A DNA stretch of 64,000 nucleotides from Bog-473 sp963717455 (GTDB taxonomy: Bacteria; Actinomycetota; Acidimicrobiia; Acidimicrobiales; RAAP-2): contig OY970336.1 of assembly GCA_963717455.1 (NCBI GenBank), positions 1,860,001-1,924,000 of the forward strand, read 5' to 3'. The notes beneath the pieces are model-generated. The model had not been told where the DNA came from, did not search any database, and was given only the letters and a program-made list of their open reading frames with translations. Position numbers and translations under genes: made by a program. This document shows positions 36,488 to 45,740 of this stretch, piece after piece; positions within the stretch are counted from its first letter, which is position 1, and the number at the start of each line of letters is the position of its first letter.

Positions 36488-37090
36488 TTATGACTCATAG
36501 GATGTGGGCATCGACTGAGCAGCCCGTTTGTTCCACCCGTGAAAGTTCGAATAATCGCCTGCGTCCCAGGCCTGGCGTAGTCCCGGTTTGCTCAGGTCCC
36601 AATCGGGTCGGATTTCGGCGGAGGCTGCGCAAAGGTCCGACCACAAGTCGTAGAACGACGGGCGGCCCCAGAACCAGTAGCCGTTATAGAGGCGGTGGAT
36701 CACAAGTCCCGGCTTGAGTACCAGCGTGTGAGGAATCATCGGATCGTGGTCGGGATCCGTGTATTCCTGTATGTCGAGATCCTTTTGAATCGTCCGATCG
36801 GGATCCGAGAGAAATGTCCATTGAGCGCCGACCGACAAGCGGAACTCCTGCGTGGTGTGGTGGTCGTCGGTCGAGATCGTGACGATCTGAGTGTAGGCAA
36901 CGGCGATTTTTGCGTAGTTGGTCGCAAGCTCCAGGTGTTGCTGGTGCTCCTTCGGACAGTAGTTGCCCCGTGCCAGCGTGAGGATCATTGGGTCAGCACC
37001 TTGAAGTTCACTGAGCCGACGTACCGTGTTTGTGTGGTCCGGCAGTGCGTAGTCGGGAAAGACCCCGCCAGGTTTCATGTCCGATCGCAT
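36488..37090 (-). CDS. AhpC/TSA-like redoxin protein, copy 1
   Basis: A 200-residue thioredoxin-fold protein. FPDYALPDHTNTVRRLSELQG is the peroxiredoxin-like N-terminus, and LARGNYCPKEHQQHLEL holds a cysteine at the peroxidatic position. The distal part with DPMIPHTLVLKPGLVIHRLY and NGYWFWGRP is shared with a paralogue at 39792. AGGAGG lies seven bases before ATG 37090, which sets the start. Reaction not certain. Confidence 0.8.
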   Translation of the reverse strand: MRSDMKPGGVFPDYALPDHTNTVRRLSELQGADPMILTLARGNYCPKEHQQHLELATNYAKIAVAYTQIVTISTDDHHTTQEFRLSVGAQWTFLSDPDRTIQKDLDIQEYTDPDHDPMIPHTLVLKPGLVIHRLYNGYWFWGRPSFYDLWSDLCAASAEIRPDWDLSKPGLRQAWDAGDYSNFHGWNKRAAQSMPTSYES

Positions 37091-37168
37091 CGTTCCAGCC
37101 TCCTTGCTGTTGAAAGTTTGCGCGCTTTGCCTATTGTCGTCGTATGACCTCAAGGCGGAATGGCATGC

Positions 37169-37588
37169 TCACTGGCTGCGGGGATCGTCCATCGGGTCGA
37201 TGTATTCGAGTCCGAGCGGTCCGACGGCCGACACTTGGGTGACGTAGGTTCCAGATTTCGCCCAATGGAAATGCGGTGTACCGCCAGGGAGCAATACGAG
37301 CGCTCCAGGTGGATAGGCGAGTAGCCGTTCCTCATCGAACTCGCTCCCCAGGCCGATGTAGAAGACGCCGGAAATCACGGTATAGACGCGGTCCTCTGGG
37401 TGCTGATGCGGCATCAGCTTGACATTCGATGGGACCTTGACCCGGATGACGTACGGCTCCGGTTCCGATGGGTCGCCGACGACGATCGCCAGTCGCGCCG
37501 AGGGCGGAAACGCGGGAAACGGCTTCCAATCGATCTCCTCGGGCAGAACCGACTTGTACGCGGCTTGCTCTGGTTGGTGGATCACCAT
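37169..37588 (-). CDS. Cupin-domain protein
   Basis: A 139-residue single cupin. The metal-binding motif 1 appears as MPHQHPEDRVYTVISGVFYIG and motif 2 as LPGGTPHFHWAK, so the His/Glu-type metal site is likely kept. It sits 78 bases upstream, on the same strand, of redoxin copy 1 and may be co-transcribed with it. Cupins cover many reactions; substrate unknown. ATG 37588 is chosen with GGGAGG upstream. Confidence 0.82.
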   Translation of the reverse strand: MVIHQPEQAAYKSVLPEEIDWKPFPAFPPSARLAIVVGDPSEPEPYVIRVKVPSNVKLMPHQHPEDRVYTVISGVFYIGLGSEFDEERLLAYPPGALVLLPGGTPHFHWAKSGTYVTQVSAVGPLGLEYIDPMDDPRSQ

Positions 37589-37843
37589 CGTTGGTCGACC
37601 TCCCAACTACCTGGTGAGTGGCCCGTGGAGACGGCTCACCCTTCAGTGGTGATGCAGGACGGACTGTAGCGCGGCGAGTTCGGTTCGGCATCGCCGACCG
37701 ACCCCGCTCCCCATCGATGGGGTTCGAGCTAGGTTCGCCGAGGACGCCAGTCCGATAGCCCACCTCCGGACGCAGTGGCAGATCCGATGTTCATCGGCTG
37801 TGCCACGATCGGATCTTGGGCAGACGCGGGCGAAGGAGTTCAG

Positions 37844-39733
37844 GTGACTACAACCCCCATAGCGGACTATGCGCTCCTGTCGGACAGACATAGCGCTGCG
37901 CTGGTCAGCCGGGGTGGATCGATCGACTGGCTCTGCTTCCCACGGTTCGACAGCCCCTCAACCTTCGGTCGGCTCCTCGGCGAGAACGCCGGGCACTGGT
38001 CTTTCGGGGCCGCCAACTCGACGGAAGTGACCAGGCGCTACCTGGACCGCACCATGGTGTTGGAGACCACGATGCGCACGCCGATGGGTGCGGTCACCAT
38101 CACCGACGCACTTGCCATGGGATATGGCAACCGAGGTCACGAACTCGGCAAAGCAGCGCCTCACGTGCTGCTGCGGCGCGCCACGTGCACGGAGGGACAG
38201 GTTGACTTGTCCTTGGAGTTCGTCCCGCGTCCCGAATACGGGTTGAATCATCCCTCGCTCGACGTGGTCGACGGTGGAGTGGCTGTGTCGGGGAGTGGTG
38301 ACGCGCTGGTGCTGTCAACATCCGTGGCCCTGACGCTCGACCAGGATCGCGGCGGGGCTTCAGGCCGGTTCCAGCTTTCCCAAGGCAAAAGTATGGGCTT
38401 CGCCCTGCATCACGGGAACCGGGCCGAGGGCGATTCAGCCCGGGTCTGGAGCCCGTCGGAGATAGACGCCCGGCTCGAGGACACGGTGGCGGGATGGGAG
38501 TCGTGGTCGGAGCTTCACCAGGCGTACGTGGGTCCGTGGCGAGACCTGGTGCACCACAGCGGCCGCGTGCTCCAGTCTCTCTCCTTCGCGCCCACAGGCG
38601 CCATCTGCGCGGCGGCGACCACGTCGTTGCCCGAGGTGGTCGGTGGCTCCCGGAACTGGGATTACCGCTATGCCTGGGTGCGGGACGCTTCCTTCACGAT
38701 CCAGGCCCTTTGGGTGGCGGCATGTCCCGACGAAGCCAACGAGTTCTTCGACTATGTCTCATCGTCCGCGGCCGGGTCGCTCGAGCACGGCGGAGACTTG
38801 CAGATCATGTTCGGCATCGGCGGTGAGCGGGACCTCAGCGAGCGGGAGTTGCCGCATCTGGAGGGCTGGCGGCACTCGACGCCGGTTCGGATTGGCAACG
38901 CCGCCTGGAAGCAGCGCCAGCTCGACGTCTACGGCGAATTGCTCAACGCGGTGTACCGCATGTCTGATCACCTGTTCGACAACACCCACCGGGTTGGGCC
39001 ACTGTCCGACTCGAGCAAGTTGGATACGCCCATGGAACTGGCACCAGCCACGCGAGAGTTCCTAGTGCAGCTGGCCGACACCGCCGCCCGCCGGTGGCAG
39101 GAGAAGGACCAAGGAATCTGGGAGATCCGGGGGGAGCCGCGTGATTTCTTGTACTCGAAGCTGATGTGCTGGGTGGCCCTCGATCGAGCGGTCGTTCTCG
39201 CCGACCGTCTCAACGCCTCCTCTCGAATCGAGTCATGGACGCAGACGCGCGACCAGATCCGTGAGGCGATCGTGACCAAGGGCTGGAGCGAACGGGTCAA
39301 GGCCTTCACCCAGTCCTTCGGCTCGGACGAGCTTGACGCCTCCAACCTCATGGTGCCTCTGGTGAGATTTCTGCCGGCCGACGATCCCAGGGTGCTGGCC
39401 ACGATCGACGCGACAGAGGACCGTCTCACCGACGAGCGGGGATTGGTCTATCGCTATCGGTCTCACGACGGGCTCGAGGGCGAGGAAGGCACGTTCCTTC
39501 TCTGCACCTTCTGGCTGGCCCAGGCCCTGGCCCTGGCAGGCCAGCCGATACGGGCCCGGGCCGTTTTCGACCGCGCCGCCGCCTTCGTCAATGAGGTCGG
39601 CCTGCTGGCCGAGGAGGTCGATCCAGTCAATGGCGAGCTCCTGGGCAACTTCCCGCAGGCATTCAGCCACATCGGGCTCGTCAACGCGGCGTGGGCAATT
39701 TCCGAGAGCGAACGACGAACGCAACCGACTTGA
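37844..39733 (+). CDS. Glycoside hydrolase family 15 protein (glucoamylase/trehalase-like)
   Basis: A 629-residue GH15 protein. The start PIADYALLSDRHSAALVSR and GSIDWLCFPRFDSPS, then SRNWDYRYAWVRDASFTIQA and DQGIWEIRGEPRDFLYSK, are the family signatures; the latter carries the likely general acid Glu, and AEEVDPVNGELLGNFPQAFS the general base. Actinobacterial members of this type include trehalases. GTG 37844 is preceded by AAGGAG five bases upstream. Cytoplasmic; no signal peptide. Confidence 0.92.
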   Translation: MTTTPIADYALLSDRHSAALVSRGGSIDWLCFPRFDSPSTFGRLLGENAGHWSFGAANSTEVTRRYLDRTMVLETTMRTPMGAVTITDALAMGYGNRGHELGKAAPHVLLRRATCTEGQVDLSLEFVPRPEYGLNHPSLDVVDGGVAVSGSGDALVLSTSVALTLDQDRGGASGRFQLSQGKSMGFALHHGNRAEGDSARVWSPSEIDARLEDTVAGWESWSELHQAYVGPWRDLVHHSGRVLQSLSFAPTGAICAAATTSLPEVVGGSRNWDYRYAWVRDASFTIQALWVAACPDEANEFFDYVSSSAAGSLEHGGDLQIMFGIGGERDLSERELPHLEGWRHSTPVRIGNAAWKQRQLDVYGELLNAVYRMSDHLFDNTHRVGPLSDSSKLDTPMELAPATREFLVQLADTAARRWQEKDQGIWEIRGEPRDFLYSKLMCWVALDRAVVLADRLNASSRIESWTQTRDQIREAIVTKGWSERVKAFTQSFGSDELDASNLMVPLVRFLPADDPRVLATIDATEDRLTDERGLVYRYRSHDGLEGEEGTFLLCTFWLAQALALAGQPIRARAVFDRAAAFVNEVGLLAEEVDPVNGELLGNFPQAFSHIGLVNAAWAISESERRTQPT

Positions 39734-39791
39734 ACGTCGGCTGGACTTTCGTGGGATCTTTGGAGCAGAACCCATCAAGTTCGGAGGCCAT

Positions 39792-40406
39792 ATGCGCAGC
39801 GACATCTGTGAAGGCGAGACGTTTCCCGACTACGAGCTTGCCGATCAATCCGGCCGGCGGCGGTCCCTGTCGGAGCTCCAGGGGGGCAACCCGATGGTGC
39901 TCCATCTGTCCCGTGGTGGCTTCGATCCCAAAGAGCATCGGTTCGTAGGACATCTGGTCGACGCATATCCCGAGTTCAGGAACGCCTACACGAGATTGGC
40001 GCTCATCTCGACCGACAATCAGCTGAACATCAATGAGTTTCGGGACGCGCTAGGCGCCACGTGGCCGTTTCTGTCGGACCCCGATCGGGTCGTCCAAAAG
40101 GATCTGGACATCAAAGAGTTCACAGATGAGCCGCACGATCCGATGATCCCCCACACGTTCGTCCTCGAGCCCGGACTCAAGATCTTCAAGATCTACAACG
40201 GATACTGGTACTGGGGCCGGCCCACCATGGCAGAGCTCCACGTGGATCTGAGGGGAGTGTTCGAGAAGATTCGACCCGACTTCGACTTGGCGGCCCCGGG
40301 GTTGAGGGAGGCCTGGGAACGAGGAGACCGGGATCAATTCCTCGTCGACACATTGGAGGAGCCGATCCGGTACACCGAAGGTAAGAGCATCGGTATCAAA
40401 CGCTGA
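39792..40406 (+). CDS. AhpC/TSA-like redoxin protein, copy 2, without active cysteine
   Basis: A 204-residue paralogue of the protein at 36488-37090, sharing DPMIPHTFVLEPGLKIFKIY, NGYWYWGRPT and the SDPDRVVQKDLDIKEFTD block. At the place of the peroxidatic cysteine (GNYCPKEH in copy 1) it reads GGFDPKEH, and I see no cysteine in the protein at all, so it cannot work as a thiol peroxidase. GGAGG four bases before ATG 39792 fixes the start. It follows the GH15 gene. Confidence 0.8.
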   Translation: MRSDICEGETFPDYELADQSGRRRSLSELQGGNPMVLHLSRGGFDPKEHRFVGHLVDAYPEFRNAYTRLALISTDNQLNINEFRDALGATWPFLSDPDRVVQKDLDIKEFTDEPHDPMIPHTFVLEPGLKIFKIYNGYWYWGRPTMAELHVDLRGVFEKIRPDFDLAAPGLREAWERGDRDQFLVDTLEEPIRYTEGKSIGIKR

Positions 40407-40630
40407 CCCTGGGGGGGTCGGGGCGCCCCTCCTCCGTTCGGGCTCTCGACCACACGGGCTCTCGAGCTGCTCGCGGACCGGGTGGAAGTGATTGAGACGC
40501 TTTCCCGTGCATTGCCTTTCGACGCCCGTACGCAGGAACGACGTCGAACCCCGAGCGCCAAGGATATTTCAGGTGCAAGGCGTTCGCCTGGGTGCGACAA
40601 TCCGTTCGGGACGAGAAAGAGGAGAGGCGG

Positions 40631-41308
40631 ATGAGCGTCGCCGATGGACAGAGCGCACCCGGCAGATCGCCGAGCAGCGAACCCGCCGATCTCAAGCTGG
40701 AGGCGGTGGTCATCCCCGTGGCCGACGCCGATCGTTCCAAGGCGTTCTACGTCGGCCTCGGCTGGAGGCTCGATGCCGACTTCTCCTTCGACAACGGTTT
40801 CCGGGTCGTGCAATTCACGCCACCGGGATCGCCTTGTTCTGTGCAGTTCGGCACCCACATCACAGGTGCAGCACCAGGATCGGCCCATGGCCTGTACTTG
40901 ATCGTCTCCGACATCGAAGCCGGGCGCGACGAACTCGTCAGTCGCGGAGCGAAGGTCAGTGAGGTGTTCCATTCCGGAGCGCCTGGGGCGCAACTGGACC
41001 CCGAGGGGGCGGGCGATCGGGTCAACGGGCCGGATCCGGATCACAAGAGCTACAACTCCTTTGCGACGTTCGAAGACCCCGACGGCAACAGTTGGCTGCT
41101 CCAAGAGGTGACCGATCGCCTTCCCGGCCGGCTCGACCCAACAGCCACGTCGTACAACTCCGCCGGTGACCTGGCTGCGGCATTGCGCCGCGCCGAGTCG
41201 GCTCACGGTGAGCACGAGAAGCGCATCGGCCGGGCCGATCCGGCCTGGCCCGACTGGTACGCCGAGTACATGGCGCGCGAACAGAGTGGTCAGGAGCTTC
41301 CAACGTGA
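40631..41308 (+). CDS. VOC-family (glyoxalase-like) protein
   Basis: A 225-residue protein with one vicinal-oxygen-chelate module: KLEAVVIPVADADRSKAFYVGLGW and ATFEDPDGNSWLLQEVTDR, plus a C-terminal extension of about 55 residues (HEKRIGRADPAWPDWYAEYMA). That extension is typical of a group of actinobacterial proteins of unknown function. GGAGAGGCGG directly precedes ATG 40631. It overlaps the flavoprotein gene by four bases. Confidence 0.85.
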   Translation: MSVADGQSAPGRSPSSEPADLKLEAVVIPVADADRSKAFYVGLGWRLDADFSFDNGFRVVQFTPPGSPCSVQFGTHITGAAPGSAHGLYLIVSDIEAGRDELVSRGAKVSEVFHSGAPGAQLDPEGAGDRVNGPDPDHKSYNSFATFEDPDGNSWLLQEVTDRLPGRLDPTATSYNSAGDLAAALRRAESAHGEHEKRIGRADPAWPDWYAEYMAREQSGQELPT

Positions 41309-42678
41309 GCGATTTCGACGTGATCGTCCTGGGCGGCGGTGCGCCCGGCGAGCACTGCGCCGGCGCCATCGCGGCGCGCGGGTTTCGGGTTGCCGTCGTC
41401 GAGCGCGAGCTGGTCGGCGGCGAGTGCTCCTACTGGGCGTGCATCCCGTCCAAGTCCCTCTTGCGTCCGGGGGAGGCGGTCCAGGGGGCCCGCGACGTCG
41501 GCGCCAGCGCCGAGGTGAACGTGCAGGCGGCGCTCGCCTGGCGCGACTACATGGTGTCCGGCTATTCGGATAAGGGGCAGGAGAAATGGCTGAAGGATCG
41601 AGGTATCGAACTGATCCGGGGTGTGGGGCAACTCGCCGGGCCTGGCGTGGTCGAAGTGGACGGCACTTCCCACACGGCGGAGCATGTCGTCGTGGCGACG
41701 GGCGCGGCTCCTTTCGTGCCGCCCATTCCGGGGCTCGACGGCCTGGTCGGCGTGTGGGGCACGCGGGAAGCGACGGCCATGAAGACGGTTCCCAGCCGCC
41801 TCATTGTGCTCGGCGGAGGCTCGGCCGGTGTCGAGATCGCACAGGTGGTTCAGCGGCTCGGTGGGCAGGCCGTCCTCGTCGAGGGCGCCAATCGGCTGAT
41901 CCCACGAGAGCCGGCGCCTCTCGGCGATGCGCTGAGCAAGGCATTGCGGCGGGACGGGATCGAATTGCACCTCGGAGTCCAAGCTGCCGAGGCCTCGCGC
42001 GATGGAGACGACTACGTCCTGAGGCTCTCAGACGGCAGTGAGGTGCGCGGTGAGCGACTGTTGGTGTCGACCGGTCGTCATCCTCGCGTCGAAGGGATCG
42101 GGCTCGAGACCGTTGGCATCGAGGCGAACCCGCACGGGATACGGGTGGACGAGTATCTGCGGGCCGGCGAAAAGATCTGGGCCATTGGTGATGTCAACGG
42201 GATCTGGCCCCTGACGCACGTCGGCGAGTACGAGGGCGATGTCGTGGCGGCGAACATCGCCGGTGAGAGCCACCCAGTGAATTACAAGGCCGTGCCACGC
42301 GTGACATACACCGACCCGCAGGCGGCCGCCGTCGGTGCCGCGGAGGCACCCTACAGCAGCACGACGCTCTTGACCGACGTGTCCAAGACCGCGACATACA
42401 ACCACCAGTACGCCCAGTCGAACGGATTCTTGACGTTGCTCAGCGACGGTGCCCGGTTGACCGGTGCTTACGCCCTCGGACCGGAGGCAGGCGAATGGCT
42501 CCAGCAGGCGACGCTCGCCATACGCGCCCGCATACCGCTGGAGGTTTTGAGCGACGTCATTCAGCCCTTCCCGAGCTTCTCGACCATCTTCGATTCGGCT
42601 TTCAAAACCCTTCGAATGGAGATCGCGAAGATGCCGCCTCCTTTGCAGCCGATGCAGGCGCAGATGGCGCGGCCATGA
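41305..42678 (+). CDS. FAD-dependent disulfide oxidoreductase (class I family)
   Basis: 457 residues. The FAD fold starts VIVLGGGAPGEHCAG; the redox-active pair is in GGECSYWACIPSKSLLR; the NAD(P) fold is LIVLGGGSAGVEIAQ; WAIGDVNG binds FAD. It resembles dihydrolipoamide dehydrogenase and mercuric reductase. The C-terminal catalytic His-Glu pair of those enzymes (HAHPTLSE) is not present; the region reads IQPFPSFSTIF, so the reaction is likely different. Co-translated with the VOC gene upstream. Confidence 0.87.
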   Translation: MSDFDVIVLGGGAPGEHCAGAIAARGFRVAVVERELVGGECSYWACIPSKSLLRPGEAVQGARDVGASAEVNVQAALAWRDYMVSGYSDKGQEKWLKDRGIELIRGVGQLAGPGVVEVDGTSHTAEHVVVATGAAPFVPPIPGLDGLVGVWGTREATAMKTVPSRLIVLGGGSAGVEIAQVVQRLGGQAVLVEGANRLIPREPAPLGDALSKALRRDGIELHLGVQAAEASRDGDDYVLRLSDGSEVRGERLLVSTGRHPRVEGIGLETVGIEANPHGIRVDEYLRAGEKIWAIGDVNGIWPLTHVGEYEGDVVAANIAGESHPVNYKAVPRVTYTDPQAAAVGAAEAPYSSTTLLTDVSKTATYNHQYAQSNGFLTLLSDGARLTGAYALGPEAGEWLQQATLAIRARIPLEVLSDVIQPFPSFSTIFDSAFKTLRMEIAKMPPPLQPMQAQMARP

Positions 42679-42704
42679 CGGTGGAAAACCATCGGAGGTA
42701 GAGG

Positions 42705-43616
42705 ATGGCCGAGGTCCCGTCGCCCCAGGAAGAAATCCTGCTCACTCACTTCATCGTGTCGGACGACGTCGAGCGCTCTCGACGCTTCTACACCGAAGTG
42801 CTCGGGGGACGGGTCGCCTTCTCCAACCCCGGAGGGCCAACCAACGTCGCCCTGTCAAACAGTTGGATCGTCATCAATGCCGGCGGAGGTCCGACCGACG
42901 ACAAGCCGGAGGTCACCTTGGAGACGCCCGGCGACCCGAATCGGGTGAGCAGCTTCGTCAACATCAGGGTCAAGGATATGGAGACGGTGTACTCCGAATG
43001 GAGCGCGCGGGGTGCGCAGTTCCTGACGTCTCCGAAGCAGCACCAGTACGAGATCCGTTGCTATATCCGTGACCCCGATGGTCACCTGATCGAAGTGGGG
43101 CAGACCACCGATCCGCAAGGGGACTGGGTGCCCGATCACTGGCCATCGAGTACGCCCGCCGACGAGCTCCCAACGCCCCCGGAGGGAATCGTGCTGGCTC
43201 ACTTCATCGTGTCGGACGATGTCGAGCGCTCTCGTCGCTTCTACACCGATGTGCTCGGGGGCAGGGATGCGTTCTCCGGACCTGGTGGGCTCACGTATGT
43301 CCAACTGTCGAACAGTTGGGTCATCATCAACGTTGGCGGGGGCCCGACCGATGACAAGCCGGAGGTCACGCTGGAGACGCCCACTGATCCCAACCGGGTC
43401 AGCAGTTTCCTCAATATCCGAGTAACGGACATGCACGCGGTGTTCTCCGATTGGAGCGCGCGGGGTGCGCAGTTCCTGACACCACCGAAGCAGCACCAGT
43501 ACGAGATCCGTTGTTACCTCCGTGATCCCGATGGTCATCTCATCGAGGTGGGACAAACGACGGATCCGGACGGGGATTGGTCCCCCGACCACTGGCCATC
43601 AAGCAAATCCGAATGA
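42705..43616 (+). CDS. Tandem VOC-domain protein (internal duplication)
   Basis: A 303-residue protein made of two nearly identical VOC modules, residues 6-145 and 155-300. Both contain HFIVSDDVERSRRFYT, GGGPTDDKPEVTLETP and DPDGHLIEVGQTTDP. The high identity at the DNA level indicates a recent internal duplication. Two modules form the usual four-strand-pair cavity of glyoxalase/dioxygenase folds within one chain. Substrate unknown; it follows the flavoprotein gene by 26 bases. Confidence 0.86.
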   Translation: MAEVPSPQEEILLTHFIVSDDVERSRRFYTEVLGGRVAFSNPGGPTNVALSNSWIVINAGGGPTDDKPEVTLETPGDPNRVSSFVNIRVKDMETVYSEWSARGAQFLTSPKQHQYEIRCYIRDPDGHLIEVGQTTDPQGDWVPDHWPSSTPADELPTPPEGIVLAHFIVSDDVERSRRFYTDVLGGRDAFSGPGGLTYVQLSNSWVIINVGGGPTDDKPEVTLETPTDPNRVSSFLNIRVTDMHAVFSDWSARGAQFLTPPKQHQYEIRCYLRDPDGHLIEVGQTTDPDGDWSPDHWPSSKSE

Positions 43617-43644
43617 GGTTCCCGCCGCAGAGAAGGTTTCGATC

Positions 43645-44279
43645 ATGACCACGGCAATCATCGGTACCGGAGGCATCGGATCGGCCATCGCCCGCCAGCT
43701 TGCGTCGGGCGGCGAGACCCTGCAGCTCTCGAGCGCCGACAAGGAGTCAGCTCGAAAGCTGGCGGCGGCAATCGGCGAAGCGGCGTCCGTCGCCGCCGAC
43801 AACCGAAGCGCTCTGCAGGGAGCCGATGCGGTTGTCCTTGCGCTCCGGTTTTCCGTATTGAAAGACGTCATCGACGAGATTTCCGACGCGCTTAGTGAGA
43901 CTTGTCTCGTCGTTCCGAGCAATCCGGTCGGACTCGACGCACAAGGCAAGGTCGTACGGCTCCTGCCCGAAGGTCAGTCATCGGGCGAGGTCGTCGCGGG
44001 GTGGTTGCCGGCCGGGACACCCTTTGCCATTGCGTTCGGCACCATGTCGGCCGATCTCTTCGAGTCCTCGAGCCATCGGTCGCCCGATCCGCGGTTCTGT
44101 TCTACGTGTCCGAGGTCGACCGTGGGCGCAACGAGGTCGAGCACTTGATCCGGACGGCGGGCTTCGAGCCCCTGAGGATCGGCGGGATCGAGCAGTCGAG
44201 GCGACTCGAGGTGGGCGGCGACCTTCATGATCTTGTGGTGGGCTCCGCGGAAGCACGGTCCCTGGTCGTTGGGGCCTGA
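43645..44279 (+). pseudogene. NADP-dependent F420-reductase-like protein, frameshifted
   Basis: Begins TTAIIGTGGIGSAIARQLA, the Rossmann start of the NPD/F420-reductase-like family, and runs in frame to about 44085 (GWLPAGTPFAIAFGTMSAD). The family match then continues in another frame (SAVLFYVSEVDRGRNEVEHL, AGFEPLRIGGIEQSRRLEVG, GDLHDL) to the stop at 44279. A single-base loss near 44088 explains it. A sequencing error is possible but a second frameshifted cargo gene lies nearby. Confidence 0.82.
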
Positions 44280-44445
44280 TTGCCTTCCGACTTGGCCAGG
44301 CAAGCGAACGGGACCAAATCAGAAGTGCTGTCGTGAACAGCCGTCTTCCCGGTCGAATACTCGACCTGATCCATCCCTTTGAAGCGAGCGTCGGTGTCGG
44401 AGGACGCCAGAGCGATGATGTGATCGGCGAGGGATACCTCGTCGG

Positions 44446-45171
44446 ATGAGCGCTGCATCCCACGCGTCACGCAAGGTCGCGGTGGTGACCGGAGCGTCTC
44501 AAGGCATCGGCGCCGGCGCAGCGGAAAGCTTCCGGGAGGCGGGGTATGCCGTCGTGGGCGTGTCGCGATCGATCAGTCGCTCGGACGCATCCGACTTTCT
44601 CACGGTGAGGGGTGACATTGCCGAGGTCGAGACCGCCCAGATGATCGTGGATCAGGCGGTCAATCGCTTCGGGCGCATCGACAGCCTGATCAACAACGCC
44701 GGGATCTTCATCAGTAAGCCATTTACCGACTACACACTCGAGGACTATTTGGCGATTACGGCAGTGAATCTGACCGGGTTTTTCCATGTCACCCAGGCCG
44801 TCATCCGCCAGATGCTCACCCAGGATTCGGGTGGTCACATCGTGAATCTCACAACGAGCCTTGTCGACCATGCCGAGAGCGAGAACCCATCTGCTCTGGT
44901 ATCGCTCACAAAGGGTGGTCTGGCGGCCGTGACGCGCTCACTTGCTATCGAGTACGCGTCGCGGGGTGTGCGGTGCAACGCAGTCTCGCTCGGGGTCATA
45001 CAGAACCCCGCCTTCGACCCAGCGTCCTATGAAGGCCTCGCCGCACTTCATCCGCTGGGCCGAGTCGGTCAGATCAGCGACGTCGTCGAGGGAATCCTCT
45101 ATCTCGAGCGAGCCTCATTTGTCACGGGAGTTGTCCTGCACATCGACGGGGGTCAGTCCGCGGGGGCCTGA
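44446..45171 (+). CDS. Short-chain dehydrogenase/reductase, atypical active site
   Basis: A 241-residue SDR. The cofactor loop VTGASQGIGAGAAES and the NNAG motif (LINNAGIFI) are normal, as is GVVLHIDGGQSAGA at the end. The catalytic YxxxK is not: the segment reads NPSALVSLTKGGLAAV, with Lys kept and the Tyr position occupied by Val. It may bind without catalysing a standard oxidation, or use another residue. The last gene of element 1. Confidence 0.86.
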   Translation: MSAASHASRKVAVVTGASQGIGAGAAESFREAGYAVVGVSRSISRSDASDFLTVRGDIAEVETAQMIVDQAVNRFGRIDSLINNAGIFISKPFTDYTLEDYLAITAVNLTGFFHVTQAVIRQMLTQDSGGHIVNLTTSLVDHAESENPSALVSLTKGGLAAVTRSLAIEYASRGVRCNAVSLGVIQNPAFDPASYEGLAALHPLGRVGQISDVVEGILYLERASFVTGVVLHIDGGQSAGA

Positions 45172-45705
45172 TTTCGCCAACTGGTCGTGCACACGAGCAT
45201 CAATTGCTCATCGCCCTCGACGTCGAACGGTTCTTCGACTCAGTGCGCCAAGCTTCGCTGGACCACTAGAACCCCTGCTCGATCAGTCCAACTTTCAGCC
45301 ATGCTATCCGCACCGGATCTTGGATCGGCGAATACGGTTGCGGCTCGATTGGATGCGCAATTCCAAGGTAGCAGCGAGATCGTTCACAAGCAGGACGCAA
45401 AGATGCAACTAGGCCGGCCCATGGGGCCGGCCAAACGCATTGTTGCTCGGTACCCGCCCGACACGTCAAGGGTCGCTGCGGGACTCCGCTTCGCTCCGTG
45501 TCCTCGCTCGCCTTCGGCGTCCCTATGACGTGTCTGTCTCCCGGGTTCGACCCTGTAGTACTTGAGTGCCCTCAAGTTTCGCGCGCGATTCGCGCGCGAA
45601 CGATCGGAAAACTGGGGTCATGAGCGGTCATCGGCGGTAAGACCACACCTACATCTAGCTGGGGTTATTCAAGACGGTGCTGGTACTCATCTTGCTCGAG
45701 GGGGC
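45172..45705. other. Right end of element 1, non-coding, hairpin-rich
   Basis: 534 bases without a supported gene. Visible structures: GGCCGGCCC-ATG-GGGCCGGCC at 45412-45432 (9-bp stem), ACTTGAG-TGCC-CTCAAGT at 45560-45577, and a perfect 11-bp inverted repeat at 45578-45600. From about 45580 to the att core the sequence resembles the right end of element 2 (60.62-60.77 kb), including CATCTAGCTGGG and GCTCGAGGGGGC. Confidence 0.7.
45578..45600. repeat. Hairpin of the conserved element right end
   Basis: TTCGCGCGCGA, one base, TCGCGCGCGAA: perfect arms of 11 bases. Element 2 has a related TTCGCG...CGCGAA hairpin at about 60646-60669, in both cases followed by GATCGG. Its conservation suggests a role in recombination or termination. 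Confidence 0.7.
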
Positions 45706-45740
45706 CCGCTAGGTTGAGAGTTCGAGTCTCTCCCCCGGAG
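45706..45740. repeat. att copy 2 (junction of elements 1 and 2)
   Basis: Identical to 28163-28197. It is the right boundary of element 1 and the left boundary of element 2. The 25 bases to its right also match the left end of element 1. Confidence 0.92.

Noticed and set aside
44225..44470. Minus-strand frame between the reductase pseudogene and the SDR
   Set aside because: Overlaps the end of the pseudogene and the start of the SDR, and shows no recognisable features.
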